Assembly (NCBI GenBank): GCA_024635925.1
Contig: JAGXHY010000006.1
Location: forward strand, 1 to 47,316
Direction: 5' to 3'
DNA from: Bacillota bacterium
GTDB taxonomy: Bacteria; Bacillota; TC1
DNA: 47,316 nt
The position numbers and the translations under genes were made by a program. Positions 27,926-36,292 of the stretch are shown here, one piece after another. The notes under the pieces were generated by a model, which worked only from the letters and a program-made list of their open reading frames with translations, did no database searches and had not been told where the DNA came from. How positions within the stretch are numbered: the first letter of the stretch is position 1; each line of letters opens with the position of its first letter.

Positions 27926-28754
27926 TTTCTATTAATTCCTTTAATAAACTAATTTCTCTTGCATATCCATCTTCTTCATTAGGAGTTTCCAGTATAAAAG
28001 GAATATCTTTCAACCTATTATTTGAGACTATATTTAAAATTGTACCAATACCTAATGTGCCTTCACCGATTTTTTCGTGTCTATCTTTTCTAGCTCCTAA
28101 AGGATTTTTACTATCATTAAGGTGAATTGCTTTTATTTTTTCTAAACCAAAAGAGTTTTCTATCTGCTCTAGCACTCCTTCTAAATTATTTACCAAATCA
28201 TATCCACCCTCATATAGATGACATGTATCTAAGCATACACCAAACTTCTCTCTATGATTAACATTATCCAATAAAATTTTAATTTCTTCAAAATTACTAC
28301 CAATTTCGCTACTTTTTCCTGACATAACTTCAAATAATATCGTAGTAGTTGATTCTTTAAATACAACTTCGTTTAACCCTTTGATAATTCTTTCCAAGCC
28401 CCAGTCAACACCCATTCCTGTGTGACATCCAGGATGAAAATTATATAAATTGCTTGGAAGTATTTCTAATCTTTCTAAATCTTCCCGAAAGATTCTTTTA
28501 GCAAAATTATAGGTATCATCTTTTGCTGCAGCCATATTTAATGTATATGGCGCATGCGTTAAAATTGGAGCGAAATTGTTTTCTTCCATTATCTCTTTTA
28601 AAGCTAATGAATCTTCTTTATCTATTTCTTTAACGCTACCACCTCTAGGATTTCTTGAAAAATATTGGAATGTATTCCCTCCAAGTTCTAAAACTCTTTT
28701 ACCCATGTATTTATAACCTTTTGATACGGTTATGTGACAGCCGATATTAATCAT
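27912..28754 (-). CDS. nfo: Endonuclease IV
   Basis: A 280-residue AP endonuclease with a TIM-barrel and three zinc ions, cutting 5' to abasic sites. Conserved motifs are visible: GCHITVSKGY at the N-terminus, TFQYFSRNPRG, LTHAPYTLNMA, NFHPGCHTG, GVCLDTCHLYEGGYD, HLNDSKNPLGARKDRHEKIGEG and FILETP. All usual His/Asp/Glu ligands appear to be present. It overlaps the upstream kinase gene by 8 bases and the downstream nth gene by 14, forming a coupled repair pair. Confidence 0.96.
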   Translation of the reverse strand: MINIGCHITVSKGYKYMGKRVLELGGNTFQYFSRNPRGGSVKEIDKEDSLALKEIMEENNFAPILTHAPYTLNMAAAKDDTYNFAKRIFREDLERLEILPSNLYNFHPGCHTGMGVDWGLERIIKGLNEVVFKESTTTILFEVMSGKSSEIGSNFEEIKILLDNVNHREKFGVCLDTCHLYEGGYDLVNNLEGVLEQIENSFGLEKIKAIHLNDSKNPLGARKDRHEKIGEGTLGIGTILNIVSNNRLKDIPFILETPNEEDGYAREISLLKELIENESN

Positions 28755-30387
28755 CTATATCACCTTGTCCAATAAATTCTCTTAGTATTGAATTTGAAGG
28801 AACCCATCTTGCATCTAAAGGTTCACAGTATCTAAGTATATTAAGTAAATGTTGTGCATCCTTATAGTATTTTGATTCTTGACTAATTTTTTTTAACAAT
28901 GGCTCCACATAGACTTTTAAGACATTAAGTTCATGAGTTAAACTTGAATTAAAATAAATATCCGCAAATTCTTGATATTTGAAAATATTGTTTTCTTCTC
29001 CCTTTCTAACATTTCTCCATAAACTAAGTGTTCTTTCAATATCAAAAGCTCTAAATCTATTATCTCTGACCATCCTTCTAATAATTCTAGCTTCTGAAGT
29101 TTTAATATGATTAGAAGGGTCTAAATTCAGAGGTGTAAGAGCTGTTATATAAACTATATATTTCATATGTCTGGGAACTTTATTTGTTAATATTGGATTC
29201 ATACCATGAATACCCTCTATTATGATTGGACTTTCTCTATCCTTCTTTATTTTTTTACCATTGTATTCTCTCTTACCTGTTTTAAAATTAAAACTAGGTG
29301 TTTCTACTTCTTCACCAATTATTAATTGTGTAAGAGTATCTTGAAAAAGATTAACATCTATTGATTGAATATTCTCAAAATCAGGTTTACCCTCTTCATC
29401 TAAAGGAGTATCCTCTCTATTTAAATAAAAATCATCTAAAGACATTAAAATTGGTTTATGACCATGAGCCATTAAGGCTACTTTTAATTTTTTGGAAAAA
29501 GTAGTTTTCCCTGAGGAAGATGGTCCTGAAATCATTATTATTTGATATTTATAACTGTTAAATGATATATGATTAGCAATTTCAGCTACCTTTTGTTCTT
29601 GAAGAGCCTCACTAATTAATATTATCTCTTTGCCACGTCCCTCAATTATTTGTCTATTTAGAGAGGTCATATATGAAAGTTCAAGTATATTAGTAATTCT
29701 ATTTGTATCATCAATCATATCAAAAATTTTAGGTTGCTCAGCAAAGTCAAATAGCTTTGATGGATCAGTCCTTTTAGCTAATCTCAATAATAATCCTGGC
29801 ATAAATTGAATTAAATCAAATGTTTCTAAATATTTAGTAGATGGAGCTAAAGGTTCATAATAATAATCGCTATAACTTAAATCATCTCCAATGTTATACA
29901 TAGGTATTTCTTCAGGAAATTTATCTTCAAATTTATATTTCTCATTGTTATTACCGATTTGTTTAAAGATTTCTAAGGCATCTTCTCTTTGTAATCTCCT
30001 TATATTAAAAGGTAAATCAGCTTTTATTAGATCTGTCATTCTAGCTTTTATAGTTAATATTTCATTTTTTGTTATTAATGTTCCATCCTTGTAATGCCCA
30101 TATATACTTTTAGATATGGTATGGGATAATTCAAAATGGCCTTTTAATAAAAGATTTTTTACTACATAACTCAATAAAAATGCTAAACTTTGTTTGTATA
30201 CATTATATCCAATCTTATGAGTTAGGGAATATGACTCAACAAAATCATTAGTTTCAACTAATGTATCATGAGGAACTAGCACATTATTAATGCTATAGGC
30301 AATAGGCACAAAATCCAATATTTGTTTATTAAAAAATTTAAAAATGGATATCCCTGATTCTTCTTTCGTTATTATAAAATTTTTCAT
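28747..30387 (-). CDS. Uridine-kinase-like nucleoside kinase with ThrRS-like N-terminal region
   Basis: A 546-residue protein. The C-terminal half is a P-loop kinase of the uridine kinase/phosphoribulokinase family: Walker A ISGPSSSGKTTFSK (about residue 292), MSLDDFYLNRED with the substrate Asp, and IIIEGIHGMNP. The N-terminal 200 residues resemble the TGS and second additional domains of threonyl-tRNA synthetase (for example VYKQSLAFLLSYVV and GHFELSHTISKSIYGHYKDG). This fusion is known among anaerobic Firmicutes and Thermotogae; the exact nucleoside substrate is not settled. The ATG at 30387 follows GGAGGG by 3 bases; an in-frame start at 30426 has no such site. It is the first gene of the run toward nfo. 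Confidence 0.85.
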   Translation of the reverse strand: MKNFIITKEESGISIFKFFNKQILDFVPIAYSINNVLVPHDTLVETNDFVESYSLTHKIGYNVYKQSLAFLLSYVVKNLLLKGHFELSHTISKSIYGHYKDGTLITKNEILTIKARMTDLIKADLPFNIRRLQREDALEIFKQIGNNNEKYKFEDKFPEEIPMYNIGDDLSYSDYYYEPLAPSTKYLETFDLIQFMPGLLLRLAKRTDPSKLFDFAEQPKIFDMIDDTNRITNILELSYMTSLNRQIIEGRGKEIILISEALQEQKVAEIANHISFNSYKYQIIMISGPSSSGKTTFSKKLKVALMAHGHKPILMSLDDFYLNREDTPLDEEGKPDFENIQSIDVNLFQDTLTQLIIGEEVETPSFNFKTGKREYNGKKIKKDRESPIIIEGIHGMNPILTNKVPRHMKYIVYITALTPLNLDPSNHIKTSEARIIRRMVRDNRFRAFDIERTLSLWRNVRKGEENNIFKYQEFADIYFNSSLTHELNVLKVYVEPLLKKISQESKYYKDAQHLLNILRYCEPLDARWVPSNSILREFIGQGDIDD

Positions 30388-30640
30388 TTTCCCTCCATAT
30401 GAATTGATTTTTCTTATATTTACCATACATTACATCTGTTACATCATTATATAACCAGAAATGAATTAGTATTCTTTTCTTTTACAATTAATAATAGTTT
30501 TGACATTTCAAGCTAAATTATGGTTATATATATAAAAAGCTACTAAAAAGGTACCAAGTGTTATAAAAAATATTTTTTATAACCAAATATTGACACCTTA
30601 CTCTTAATTATATAATCTTCCTTAAGGTTATGAAAGTAAA
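30388..30640. other. Divergent intergenic region with repeated GGTTATA motifs
   Basis: There is no gene between the kinase start (30387) and the plus-strand pseudouridine synthase start (30696). The region is very AT-rich. It holds four GGTTAT(A) motifs: TATAACC at 30450-30456 and 30578-30584, GGTTATA at 30522-30528 and GGTTAT at 30626-30631, alternating in orientation. A perfect 24-bp palindrome is at 30560-30583. A second plus-strand promoter-like pair, TTGACA (30590-30595) and TATAAT (30611-30616), has a short 15-base spacer. A minus-strand promoter for the kinase must lie here, but I see only a -10-like TATAAT within 30446-30453 without a good -35. Confidence 0.55.
30560..30583. repeat. 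Perfect 24-bp palindrome, possible operator
   Basis: GTTATAAAAAAT (30560-30571) is followed directly by its reverse complement ATTTTTTATAAC (30572-30583), with no spacer. It lies 6 bases upstream of a TTGACA box (30590-30595) and between the two divergent genes. Lack of GC and of a loop makes a terminator unlikely. It is suited to binding a dimeric regulator. Function is inference. Confidence 0.6.
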
Positions 30641-30669
30641 ATGACAAAGTTTATTAACTATAGTATAAT
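30641..30669 (+). promoter_or_regulatory. Promoter of the RluA-family gene
   Basis: ATGACA (30641-30646, one mismatch to TTGACA) and TATAAT (30664-30669) are 17 bases apart. Predicted start is about 30676, and the ribosome site AAGGAG (30686-30691) and ATG (30696) follow directly. Confidence 0.7.
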
Positions 30670-30695
30670 AACAATTAGATTTTTTAAGGAGCATC

Positions 30696-31562
30696 ATGAA
30701 AATAAAAGGTTTTATTACTCACATAGTAACTGAAGATGAAGATGGAATGTCTATCAAAGATTTTTTGACTTATAAAAAATTATCTAGGCAATATTTAATC
30801 AAATTAAGAAATAATGACAAAGTAACAATTAATGGTAAAATCCATAAATTTTGGAATCCTATTTCAGTAGGAGACCAGGTTCTAATCAATCCTTACTTAG
30901 ATGAAATTTCAAATGTCAATCCGGTAAAAATGAATTTAGATATTTTATATGAAGATAATGATTATATTGCTCTTAATAAGGAATATAACATGGCCACGCA
31001 CCCAACTTCTGGTCATATGAACAATACAATTGCAAATGGAGTTATACACCATTTACAGGCAACTGGCTTTAAATCTCTTCATCCAATTAATAGACTAGAT
31101 AAAACCACATCTGGTGTTATTTTATTTGCTAAACATCCAATTGCTCAACATCATCTAACTATGAATAGACCATATAAAGAGTATTTAGCTTTAGTAGAAG
31201 GTGTAATTGAAAAAGATCATGACTTAATAAATCTGCCTATTGCCAAGATAGATGAACCAAGTATAAGGCGTATAATTACCGAAAAAGGTAAGGAATCTAG
31301 AACAGAATACTTCCTTTTATCTAGGGATGATAAGTATAGCCTCTTGAGAATTATACTACATACAGGCAGAACTCATCAAATTAGAGTTCATCTTTCCCAT
31401 ATTGGTCATCCAATAGTTGGTGATTTCTTATATGGTGAAGAAAATGCTCCTAGACTATTTCTCCATTCTCATATGATTATTTTCAAACACTTTAGAAACA
31501 ACAAAGAGGTCAAAGTAATTTCACCTCAACCTCTTATTTTTAATTCTTATTTAAAATCTTAG
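30696..31562 (+). CDS. RluA-family pseudouridine synthase
   Basis: A 288-residue RNA pseudouridine synthase, the only plus-strand gene here. An S4-like N-terminal domain (about residues 17-65, LSRQYLIKLRNNDKVTINGK) precedes the catalytic domain. The catalytic Asp lies in HPINRLDKTTSGVILFAK (about 128-145), and LHTGRTHQIRVHLSHIGHPIVGD completes the RluA signature. It isomerises specific uridines in rRNA or tRNA; which position (RluA, C or D type) cannot be told from the sequence. AAGGAG lies just upstream of the ATG. Its last 23 bases overlap the 3' end of the convergent DEAD-box gene, and no terminator separates them. Confidence 0.93.
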   Translation: MKIKGFITHIVTEDEDGMSIKDFLTYKKLSRQYLIKLRNNDKVTINGKIHKFWNPISVGDQVLINPYLDEISNVNPVKMNLDILYEDNDYIALNKEYNMATHPTSGHMNNTIANGVIHHLQATGFKSLHPINRLDKTTSGVILFAKHPIAQHHLTMNRPYKEYLALVEGVIEKDHDLINLPIAKIDEPSIRRIITEKGKESRTEYFLLSRDDKYSLLRIILHTGRTHQIRVHLSHIGHPIVGDFLYGEENAPRLFLHSHMIIFKHFRNNKEVKVISPQPLIFNSYLKS

Positions 31563-32661
31563 TAAAATAGAATATACTTCCATCATTTCTAAGTCCAATT
31601 TGTCCAATATGTAATTTAGACATACTACGCACATCATAAAACTGTTGTTTTTCACTTTCGCCAACTAAAGATACTACTGATCCTTTTCTAAAACCTCTAC
31701 CAGTTCTACCACTTCTATGGATATAAATATTTCCTGTCTTAGGCAGATCATAATGAATAACACAATCTGTGTCCGGAATATCAAGGCCTCGTGAAAAAAC
31801 ATCTGTTGTAACTAGAATAGAATAATTAGAATTTCTAAATTTCTCTAAAACAGTCTTTCTTTGTTGCATATCCATATCTGTATGAAGTTTAAAAACTTCT
31901 CTAGTTTGTTGATTAAATCTTGCAACTAGACCTTCAACTCCCACAGAACGATTAATAAATATTATGCTTTTTTTTGCATCAAGACCTTTTAAAATTTTAA
32001 ACATGTTTTGGGTCTTTCTTTTTTCATCTGTCATTAAATAATAATGCTTTATTTCACCTACAACTATCTTTGACTTTATATAAACTATATCTTTTCTATA
32101 TTGACTTATGGTTTCTTGATCTATTGGTCTAAATGTAGCTGAAAAAAAAGCTAAAGGTGTTGATTTAAGTGAACTTTTGAGAATTTCTTCAACATATTGC
32201 TGATTTTCTCTCTTTAAAACCTTATCACCTTCATCAATAATCAAATATTCTAAATGGTTTAATTTAATCTTACCGAAGACAATTAATTCAAATATCCTAT
32301 TTGGCATTCCAACTAAAATTTCAGGTTTTTTCTTTTTAAGGTTATCTATCTGTCTCTCTTTACCTACTTGGTCAGGTAAAAATAGAATTCTATCAGTAAA
32401 TTTCTTAAATTCATTAGTTATTTGTGCTCCTAGTTCCTTAGTAGGAACCAAAATAATATATTTTACATTCTTGTCATTATTTATATTATTTAGAATAGGT
32501 ATCGCATAAGCTAAAGTCTTACCTGAACCTGTAGGTGCCTCTACAACAATATTCTCTTTTGAAAACATATGTGGAATCACTTGTTCTTGAACATCAAGTA
32601 ATTTTCCATATCCCTGTTTATCTAATTGGTCTAGTAAAGATTGTTTTAATTTAAATTCCAT
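31540..32661 (-). CDS. DEAD-box RNA helicase (short, YfmL-like size)
   Basis: A 373-residue minimal RNA helicase with two RecA-like domains and almost no tail. Motif I is APTGSGKT (about residue 41), Ia VPTKELG, motif II DEGD (about 141, with Gly in place of the usual Ala), motif III SAT, then TTDVFSRGLDIPD and motif VI HRSGRTGRG. Proteins of this size act in ribosome assembly or RNA remodelling in Firmicutes; the target is unknown here. Its ATG shares one base with the HAD gene stop (TAATG), so they are coupled. It converges with and overlaps the plus-strand pseudouridine synthase. Confidence 0.93.
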   Translation of the reverse strand: MEFKLKQSLLDQLDKQGYGKLLDVQEQVIPHMFSKENIVVEAPTGSGKTLAYAIPILNNINNDKNVKYIILVPTKELGAQITNEFKKFTDRILFLPDQVGKERQIDNLKKKKPEILVGMPNRIFELIVFGKIKLNHLEYLIIDEGDKVLKRENQQYVEEILKSSLKSTPLAFFSATFRPIDQETISQYRKDIVYIKSKIVVGEIKHYYLMTDEKRKTQNMFKILKGLDAKKSIIFINRSVGVEGLVARFNQQTREVFKLHTDMDMQQRKTVLEKFRNSNYSILVTTDVFSRGLDIPDTDCVIHYDLPKTGNIYIHRSGRTGRGFRKGSVVSLVGESEKQQFYDVRSMSKLHIGQIGLRNDGSIFYFTKILNKN

Positions 32662-33323
32662 TATTTACCTCCCAACAAGAATTTTTGCAATTCTACTACA
32701 GAATCTATTAAATAATCAGCTTCTCCAAGTTCTTCCTTATTTCCATATCCATATAATACGCCTAGTGACTTGATTCCATTTTCTTTTGCCCCAAGTATAT
32801 CATGATCTCTATCACCAATCATTAGAGTTCTATTTTTATTAAAGTCAGGTTCTAATCTATTTAATAGAGTACTAATAACTTGAGTTTTTCCAGATATGCT
32901 ACCATCTAAGGTTGAACCACTTATATCATCAAAATATTTAATAATTTTAAAGTATTCTAAAATTCTAATGGTAAAAGGCAATGGTTTAGCTGTTGCAATA
33001 TATATTTTTATATCATTTCGTTGACTTAAAAGATGAAGTAATTCACTAATTCCTGGATATAATTTATTTTCATAAATGCCTATAGTCTGAAATCTTTCTC
33101 TGTAAAAACCTAAGGCTTTTTTAGCATCCTTTTCATTTAAATTAACCTTATGAAGAAATGATTCTATTAAAGGTGGTCCTACAAAGGACATCAAAAATTC
33201 TTCATCAGGATTCTCTAATTCCATCTTATCAAAAGCATATCTAAGGCATTTTAAAATCCCCTCTTTAGAATCAGTAATCGTTCCATCCAAATCAAAAAGT
33301 ATTTTATCAAATTTATTTTTCAC
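32661..33323 (-). CDS. HAD-superfamily phosphatase, phosphoglycolate-phosphatase-like
   Basis: A 220-residue HAD hydrolase. Motif I is DLDGTITDS with the nucleophile Asp (about residue 11), motif II IATAKP (Thr), the conserved Lys lies in SGKTQV, and motif IV is MIGDRDHDILGAKENG. A helical cap is inserted after motif I (about residues 20-90), as in subfamily IA enzymes such as phosphoglycolate phosphatase and 5'-nucleotidases. The substrate is not predictable. Initiation is at GTG with a weak GAGAG site; it overlaps queH by 11 bases and the helicase by 1. Confidence 0.88.
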   Translation of the reverse strand: MKNKFDKILFDLDGTITDSKEGILKCLRYAFDKMELENPDEEFLMSFVGPPLIESFLHKVNLNEKDAKKALGFYRERFQTIGIYENKLYPGISELLHLLSQRNDIKIYIATAKPLPFTIRILEYFKIIKYFDDISGSTLDGSISGKTQVISTLLNRLEPDFNKNRTLMIGDRDHDILGAKENGIKSLGVLYGYGNKEELGEADYLIDSVVELQKFLLGGK

Positions 33324-33924
33324 TATCTATCTCTCTTTCTTTTTCACTAAACTTACAACCACAATAGTCTTGTCGATACATTCCTTGTTCCTTACTCATT
33401 TCTATTGATTTCTGATAACCGCTCTTTTTCTTAAAATCGCTAACTAAAAAATCTACCTTATATTTATTGGCAATTTTCAAACCTGCTTCATTTATCAATT
33501 GACTATTTTTATGAGCACTTACTGTAAGTGTTGTTGTATAATATTTTATATTTAATGTATCAGCCATCTGGGCTGTCTTTTCTAGTCTCAGTCTAAAGCA
33601 TTCTAGACATCTACGACCACCCTCTTTTTCTTTTTCCAAGCCCTTAACTACTGATTCAAATTCTCCAACTTCATAATCACCTTGTATATATTCTAGCCCA
33701 AGGCTTTCAATATATTTTTTTTGTTCCGTAGCTCTTCTTAAGTATTCAGCTTCTGGATATATATTTGGATTATAGAAGTAGACAATAAGTTCGAAAAAAG
33801 GATTTAATCTATCAATCACACTTGTGCTACACGGTCCACAACAACTATGAAGTAAAAGTTTTGGCTTTTCTCCTTTAAGTTCTTCAATAATCTTTTCCAT
33901 TCCAATATTATAATTAATCTTCAT
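33313..33924 (-). CDS. queH: Epoxyqueuosine reductase QueH
   Basis: A 203-residue protein of the former DUF208 family, now known as QueH, which reduces epoxyqueuosine to queuosine in tRNA without cobalamin. Conserved features are LLHSCCGPCSTSVIDRL (about residues 23-39), FYNPNIYPEAEYLRR, RCLECFRLRLEKTA, YTTTLTVSAHKNSQLINEAG and the C-terminal QDYCGCKFS. The cysteine pairs (CC, C, CxxC, CGC) supply the [4Fe-4S] and metal sites, and all are present. It is packed between the DJ-1-like gene (11-base overlap) and the HAD phosphatase. Other queuosine genes are not in the window. Confidence 0.93.
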   Translation of the reverse strand: MKINYNIGMEKIIEELKGEKPKLLLHSCCGPCSTSVIDRLNPFFELIVYFYNPNIYPEAEYLRRATEQKKYIESLGLEYIQGDYEVGEFESVVKGLEKEKEGGRRCLECFRLRLEKTAQMADTLNIKYYTTTLTVSAHKNSQLINEAGLKIANKYKVDFLVSDFKKKSGYQKSIEMSKEQGMYRQDYCGCKFSEKEREIDSEK

Positions 33925-34468
33925 ATTTTTCCCCGTACCAACTTTTTTTAACCGCTAATACCTTTTCTTTATCAAATAATATTTCTACTAACTTAAATGC
34001 GAATATTTCTGCTGTCCCCGGACTAACTGATGTAATAAATTGTCCGTCCACTACTATATCTTTATCAATGTATACGCCCTTACTTATTTGATTTTCAATA
34101 CCAGGATAACAAGTGTATTTTGTATCTTGGTCAAACAAACCAAATTTATCCAACACTAAAGGTCCTGCGCAAATAGCACTAATTATAGTTTTATCTTTGA
34201 ATACTTTTTGCAAAAATATCTTAGCAGATGGTGAATTTAAAATCCTTTTAACTCCACCCATTCCACCAGGTATTACTACCATTTGATGTTTTTGATTCTT
34301 GACATCTTCAAGTAATTCAGTTTTTATAACTAAATTTCTTGCGCTACTAACCTCTATAGATCCAGTTACTGATATTAAGCCTACATCAGCTTCCACTCTT
34401 TTGAGTATATCAAATACTATTACAACTTCTGTTTCTTCAAAACCAGATCCTAATAATATGCTAATCAA
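33914..34468 (-). CDS. DJ-1/PfpI family protein
   Basis: A 184-residue flavodoxin-fold protein of the DJ-1/PfpI (ThiJ) family: GSGFEETEVV with the conserved Glu at the N-terminus, VVIPGGMGG, and the nucleophile elbow ISAICAGPLVLD with the conserved Cys (about residue 99), then a C-terminal SVSPGTAEIFAF segment. Members act as deglycases, chaperone-like or redox proteins; the activity here is not predictable. The TTG at 34468 was chosen because AGGAGGG lies 7 bases upstream and the protein then starts at the expected first strand. An in-frame ATG at 34564 would add 32 residues without family match and without a ribosome site. Confidence 0.87.
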   Translation of the reverse strand: MISILLGSGFEETEVVIVFDILKRVEADVGLISVTGSIEVSSARNLVIKTELLEDVKNQKHQMVVIPGGMGGVKRILNSPSAKIFLQKVFKDKTIISAICAGPLVLDKFGLFDQDTKYTCYPGIENQISKGVYIDKDIVVDGQFITSVSPGTAEIFAFKLVEILFDKEKVLAVKKSWYGEKYED

Positions 34469-34632
34469 TAAAAAACCCTCCTCATACAAAATTATTACTA
34501 ATTTTAATTTTCTAACCTCTATATTACTTCTTAAAAACTCTATTAAAGGCTTGAAATCTGTCATCTACACCTCAGTGTGCACAAGCCAGCAACATTATAC
34601 CCTAATTTCTCTAACGTTTTCTGCAAAGCATT

Positions 34633-35433
34633 TTATAAAGCAATTTTTCTTATAAACAATAGTATTAAAATTAAAGTAAATATAAATATAATTATAATAT
34701 CTGTTAATCTATATTTTAATTCCTTGAATTTAGTTCTTCCTTCATCACCTCTGTAACCTCTAGCCTCCATGGCCATAGCTAATTCATCGGCTCTAGTAAA
34801 TGCGCTAATAAAAAGTGGAATAAGAATAGGGACTAAAGATTTTGTTCTTTTTATAATATTTCCAGATTCAAAATCTGCACCTCTTGCTTTTTGTGCTTTC
34901 ATTATTTTGTCTGTTTCATCTATTAATGTAGGTATAAATCTTAAAGCTATGCTCATCATCATTGCTATTTCATGAGCAGGAACTTTAAACCTTTTTAATG
35001 GTGTTAATAAACCTTCAATACCATTAGTTAGAGTAATAGGTGATGTTGTTAGAGTTAATAAAGATGTGAATATAATTAAAAAGAATATTCTTATTCCCAT
35101 AAATCCTGCTAAATAAACACCCTCTCTAGTAATCGTTATAAATGCCCAATTAAATATTACTTCTCCTTGTGTAAAAAACATATTCATAATAACTGTTAAA
35201 AACATAAGTGGAAATATTGGTTTTAAGCCCTTTAAAATCTTCATAATTGGAATTTGCGACATAAAGATTGTTAATGCTGATAAGATTAACACAAATACAT
35301 ATTCAGATATATCATTTATTAGAAATATCCCAAACATAAAAAACATAGATGCTAAAATTTTCGTTCTAGGATCTAATTTATGTACAAGGGAATCTTTATA
35401 AATATATTGACCGATTGTGATGTCCTTAATCAT
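34633..35433 (-). CDS. ecfT: ECF transporter transmembrane subunit EcfT
   Basis: A 266-residue membrane protein with about five to six hydrophobic helices: residues 27-45, 47-65, 70-90, 110-130 and 240-262. It carries the two coupling Ala-Arg-Gly motifs, KAQKARG and AMEARGYRG, which contact the two ATPases. With EcfA1/EcfA2 it energises exchangeable vitamin-binding S components. The substrate cannot be told because no S component is nearby. It overlaps ecfA2 by 8 bases. In many Firmicutes truA, rplM and rpsI follow; here a DJ-1-like gene does, after a gap of 164 bases that contains a TATAAT-like box at 34599-34594. Confidence 0.95.
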   Translation of the reverse strand: MIKDITIGQYIYKDSLVHKLDPRTKILASMFFMFGIFLINDISEYVFVLILSALTIFMSQIPIMKILKGLKPIFPLMFLTVIMNMFFTQGEVIFNWAFITITREGVYLAGFMGIRIFFLIIFTSLLTLTTSPITLTNGIEGLLTPLKRFKVPAHEIAMMMSIALRFIPTLIDETDKIMKAQKARGADFESGNIIKRTKSLVPILIPLFISAFTRADELAMAMEARGYRGDEGRTKFKELKYRLTDIIIIFIFTLILILLFIRKIAL

Positions 35434-36292
35434 TTTTACCTCTAATAATACCTACTAATAAATCAGCTAGTTCTTCTAATTCCATCGGTTTTAATGGACC
35501 CTTATACATGCCTCTTTTTTCTAGTAATTCTAAAACTTCAACACTAAAGGGCACACCAAGGTCTAACTCTCTAAGTTTAGTATTTTCTTTAAAAACTTCT
35601 TCAGTTGAACCTTCAAAGACAATTCTTCCATCACACATAACGTAGATATATTCTGTTAATAAAAATACATCATCCATATTATGGGATACAAAAAATAAAG
35701 TAAGATTCCTTTTATTTTTAATACTAATTAATAAATTTAAAAGATCTTTCTTACTCTTAGGATCAAGTCCTGCTGTCGGTTCATCTAAGACTAGTATTTG
35801 CGGGTTCATGGCAAGAACTGAGGCAATAGCTACTTTTCTTTTTTGTCCTCCAGATAATTGATAAGGAGAGCGATCTTTCATAGAATCAAAATCTAGTTCT
35901 AAGTCTGCCATTGCGCCTCTAATTGCTTTTTCAATTTGTTCCTTTGATAGTCCTAAGTTTTTAGGTCCAAATGCTAAATCATTAAATATTGTTTCTTCAA
36001 ATAGCTGATCTTCAGGATACTGAAAGACCATGCCAACTTTTTTTCTTAAGTTTCGTAAATCTTTTGATTTTTTATCTACAATAAAATCTCCAACTATAAC
36101 TTTGCCTTTTTGAGGGAGATAAAGTGCATTTAAATGTTGCATTAAGGTTGATTTGCCAGAACCTGTTTTACCAATTATTCCTACAGTTTTCCCTTGTTCA
36201 ACATTCATGTTTATATTGAAAATTCCATATTCTATGTTAGTATTGTCTTCTACATCATATTTATAATATACATTTTCTAAAATAACTGCCAT
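35426..36292 (-). CDS. ecfA2: ECF transporter ATPase EcfA2
   Basis: A 288-residue ABC ATPase. Walker A is GKTGSGKST (about residues 40-48), Q-loop VFQYPEDQLFEETI, signature LSGGQKRKVAIA, Walker B LVLDEPTAGLDP and H-loop VSHNMDD. The sequence QYPEDQLFEETI is typical of the EcfA2 member of the pair. It overlaps ecfA1 by 16 bases and ecfT by 8, so the three subunits should be made together. Confidence 0.95.
   Translation of the reverse strand: MAVILENVYYKYDVEDNTNIEYGIFNINMNVEQGKTVGIIGKTGSGKSTLMQHLNALYLPQKGKVIVGDFIVDKKSKDLRNLRKKVGMVFQYPEDQLFEETIFNDLAFGPKNLGLSKEQIEKAIRGAMADLELDFDSMKDRSPYQLSGGQKRKVAIASVLAMNPQILVLDEPTAGLDPKSKKDLLNLLISIKNKRNLTLFFVSHNMDDVFLLTEYIYVMCDGRIVFEGSTEEVFKENTKLRELDLGVPFSVEVLELLEKRGMYKGPLKPMELEELADLLVGIIRGKND

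Noticed and set aside
34594-34626. TTGCAG and TATAAT as a full promoter for the DJ-1 gene
   Set aside because: The spacing is 21 bases, too long for a standard SigA promoter; only the -10-like box is noted.
34469-34632. Possible remnant of truA or a small gene between ecfT and the DJ-1 gene
   Set aside because: Short translated segments in this gap show no convincing TruA order or motifs and no ribosome site; a leader is the simpler reading.
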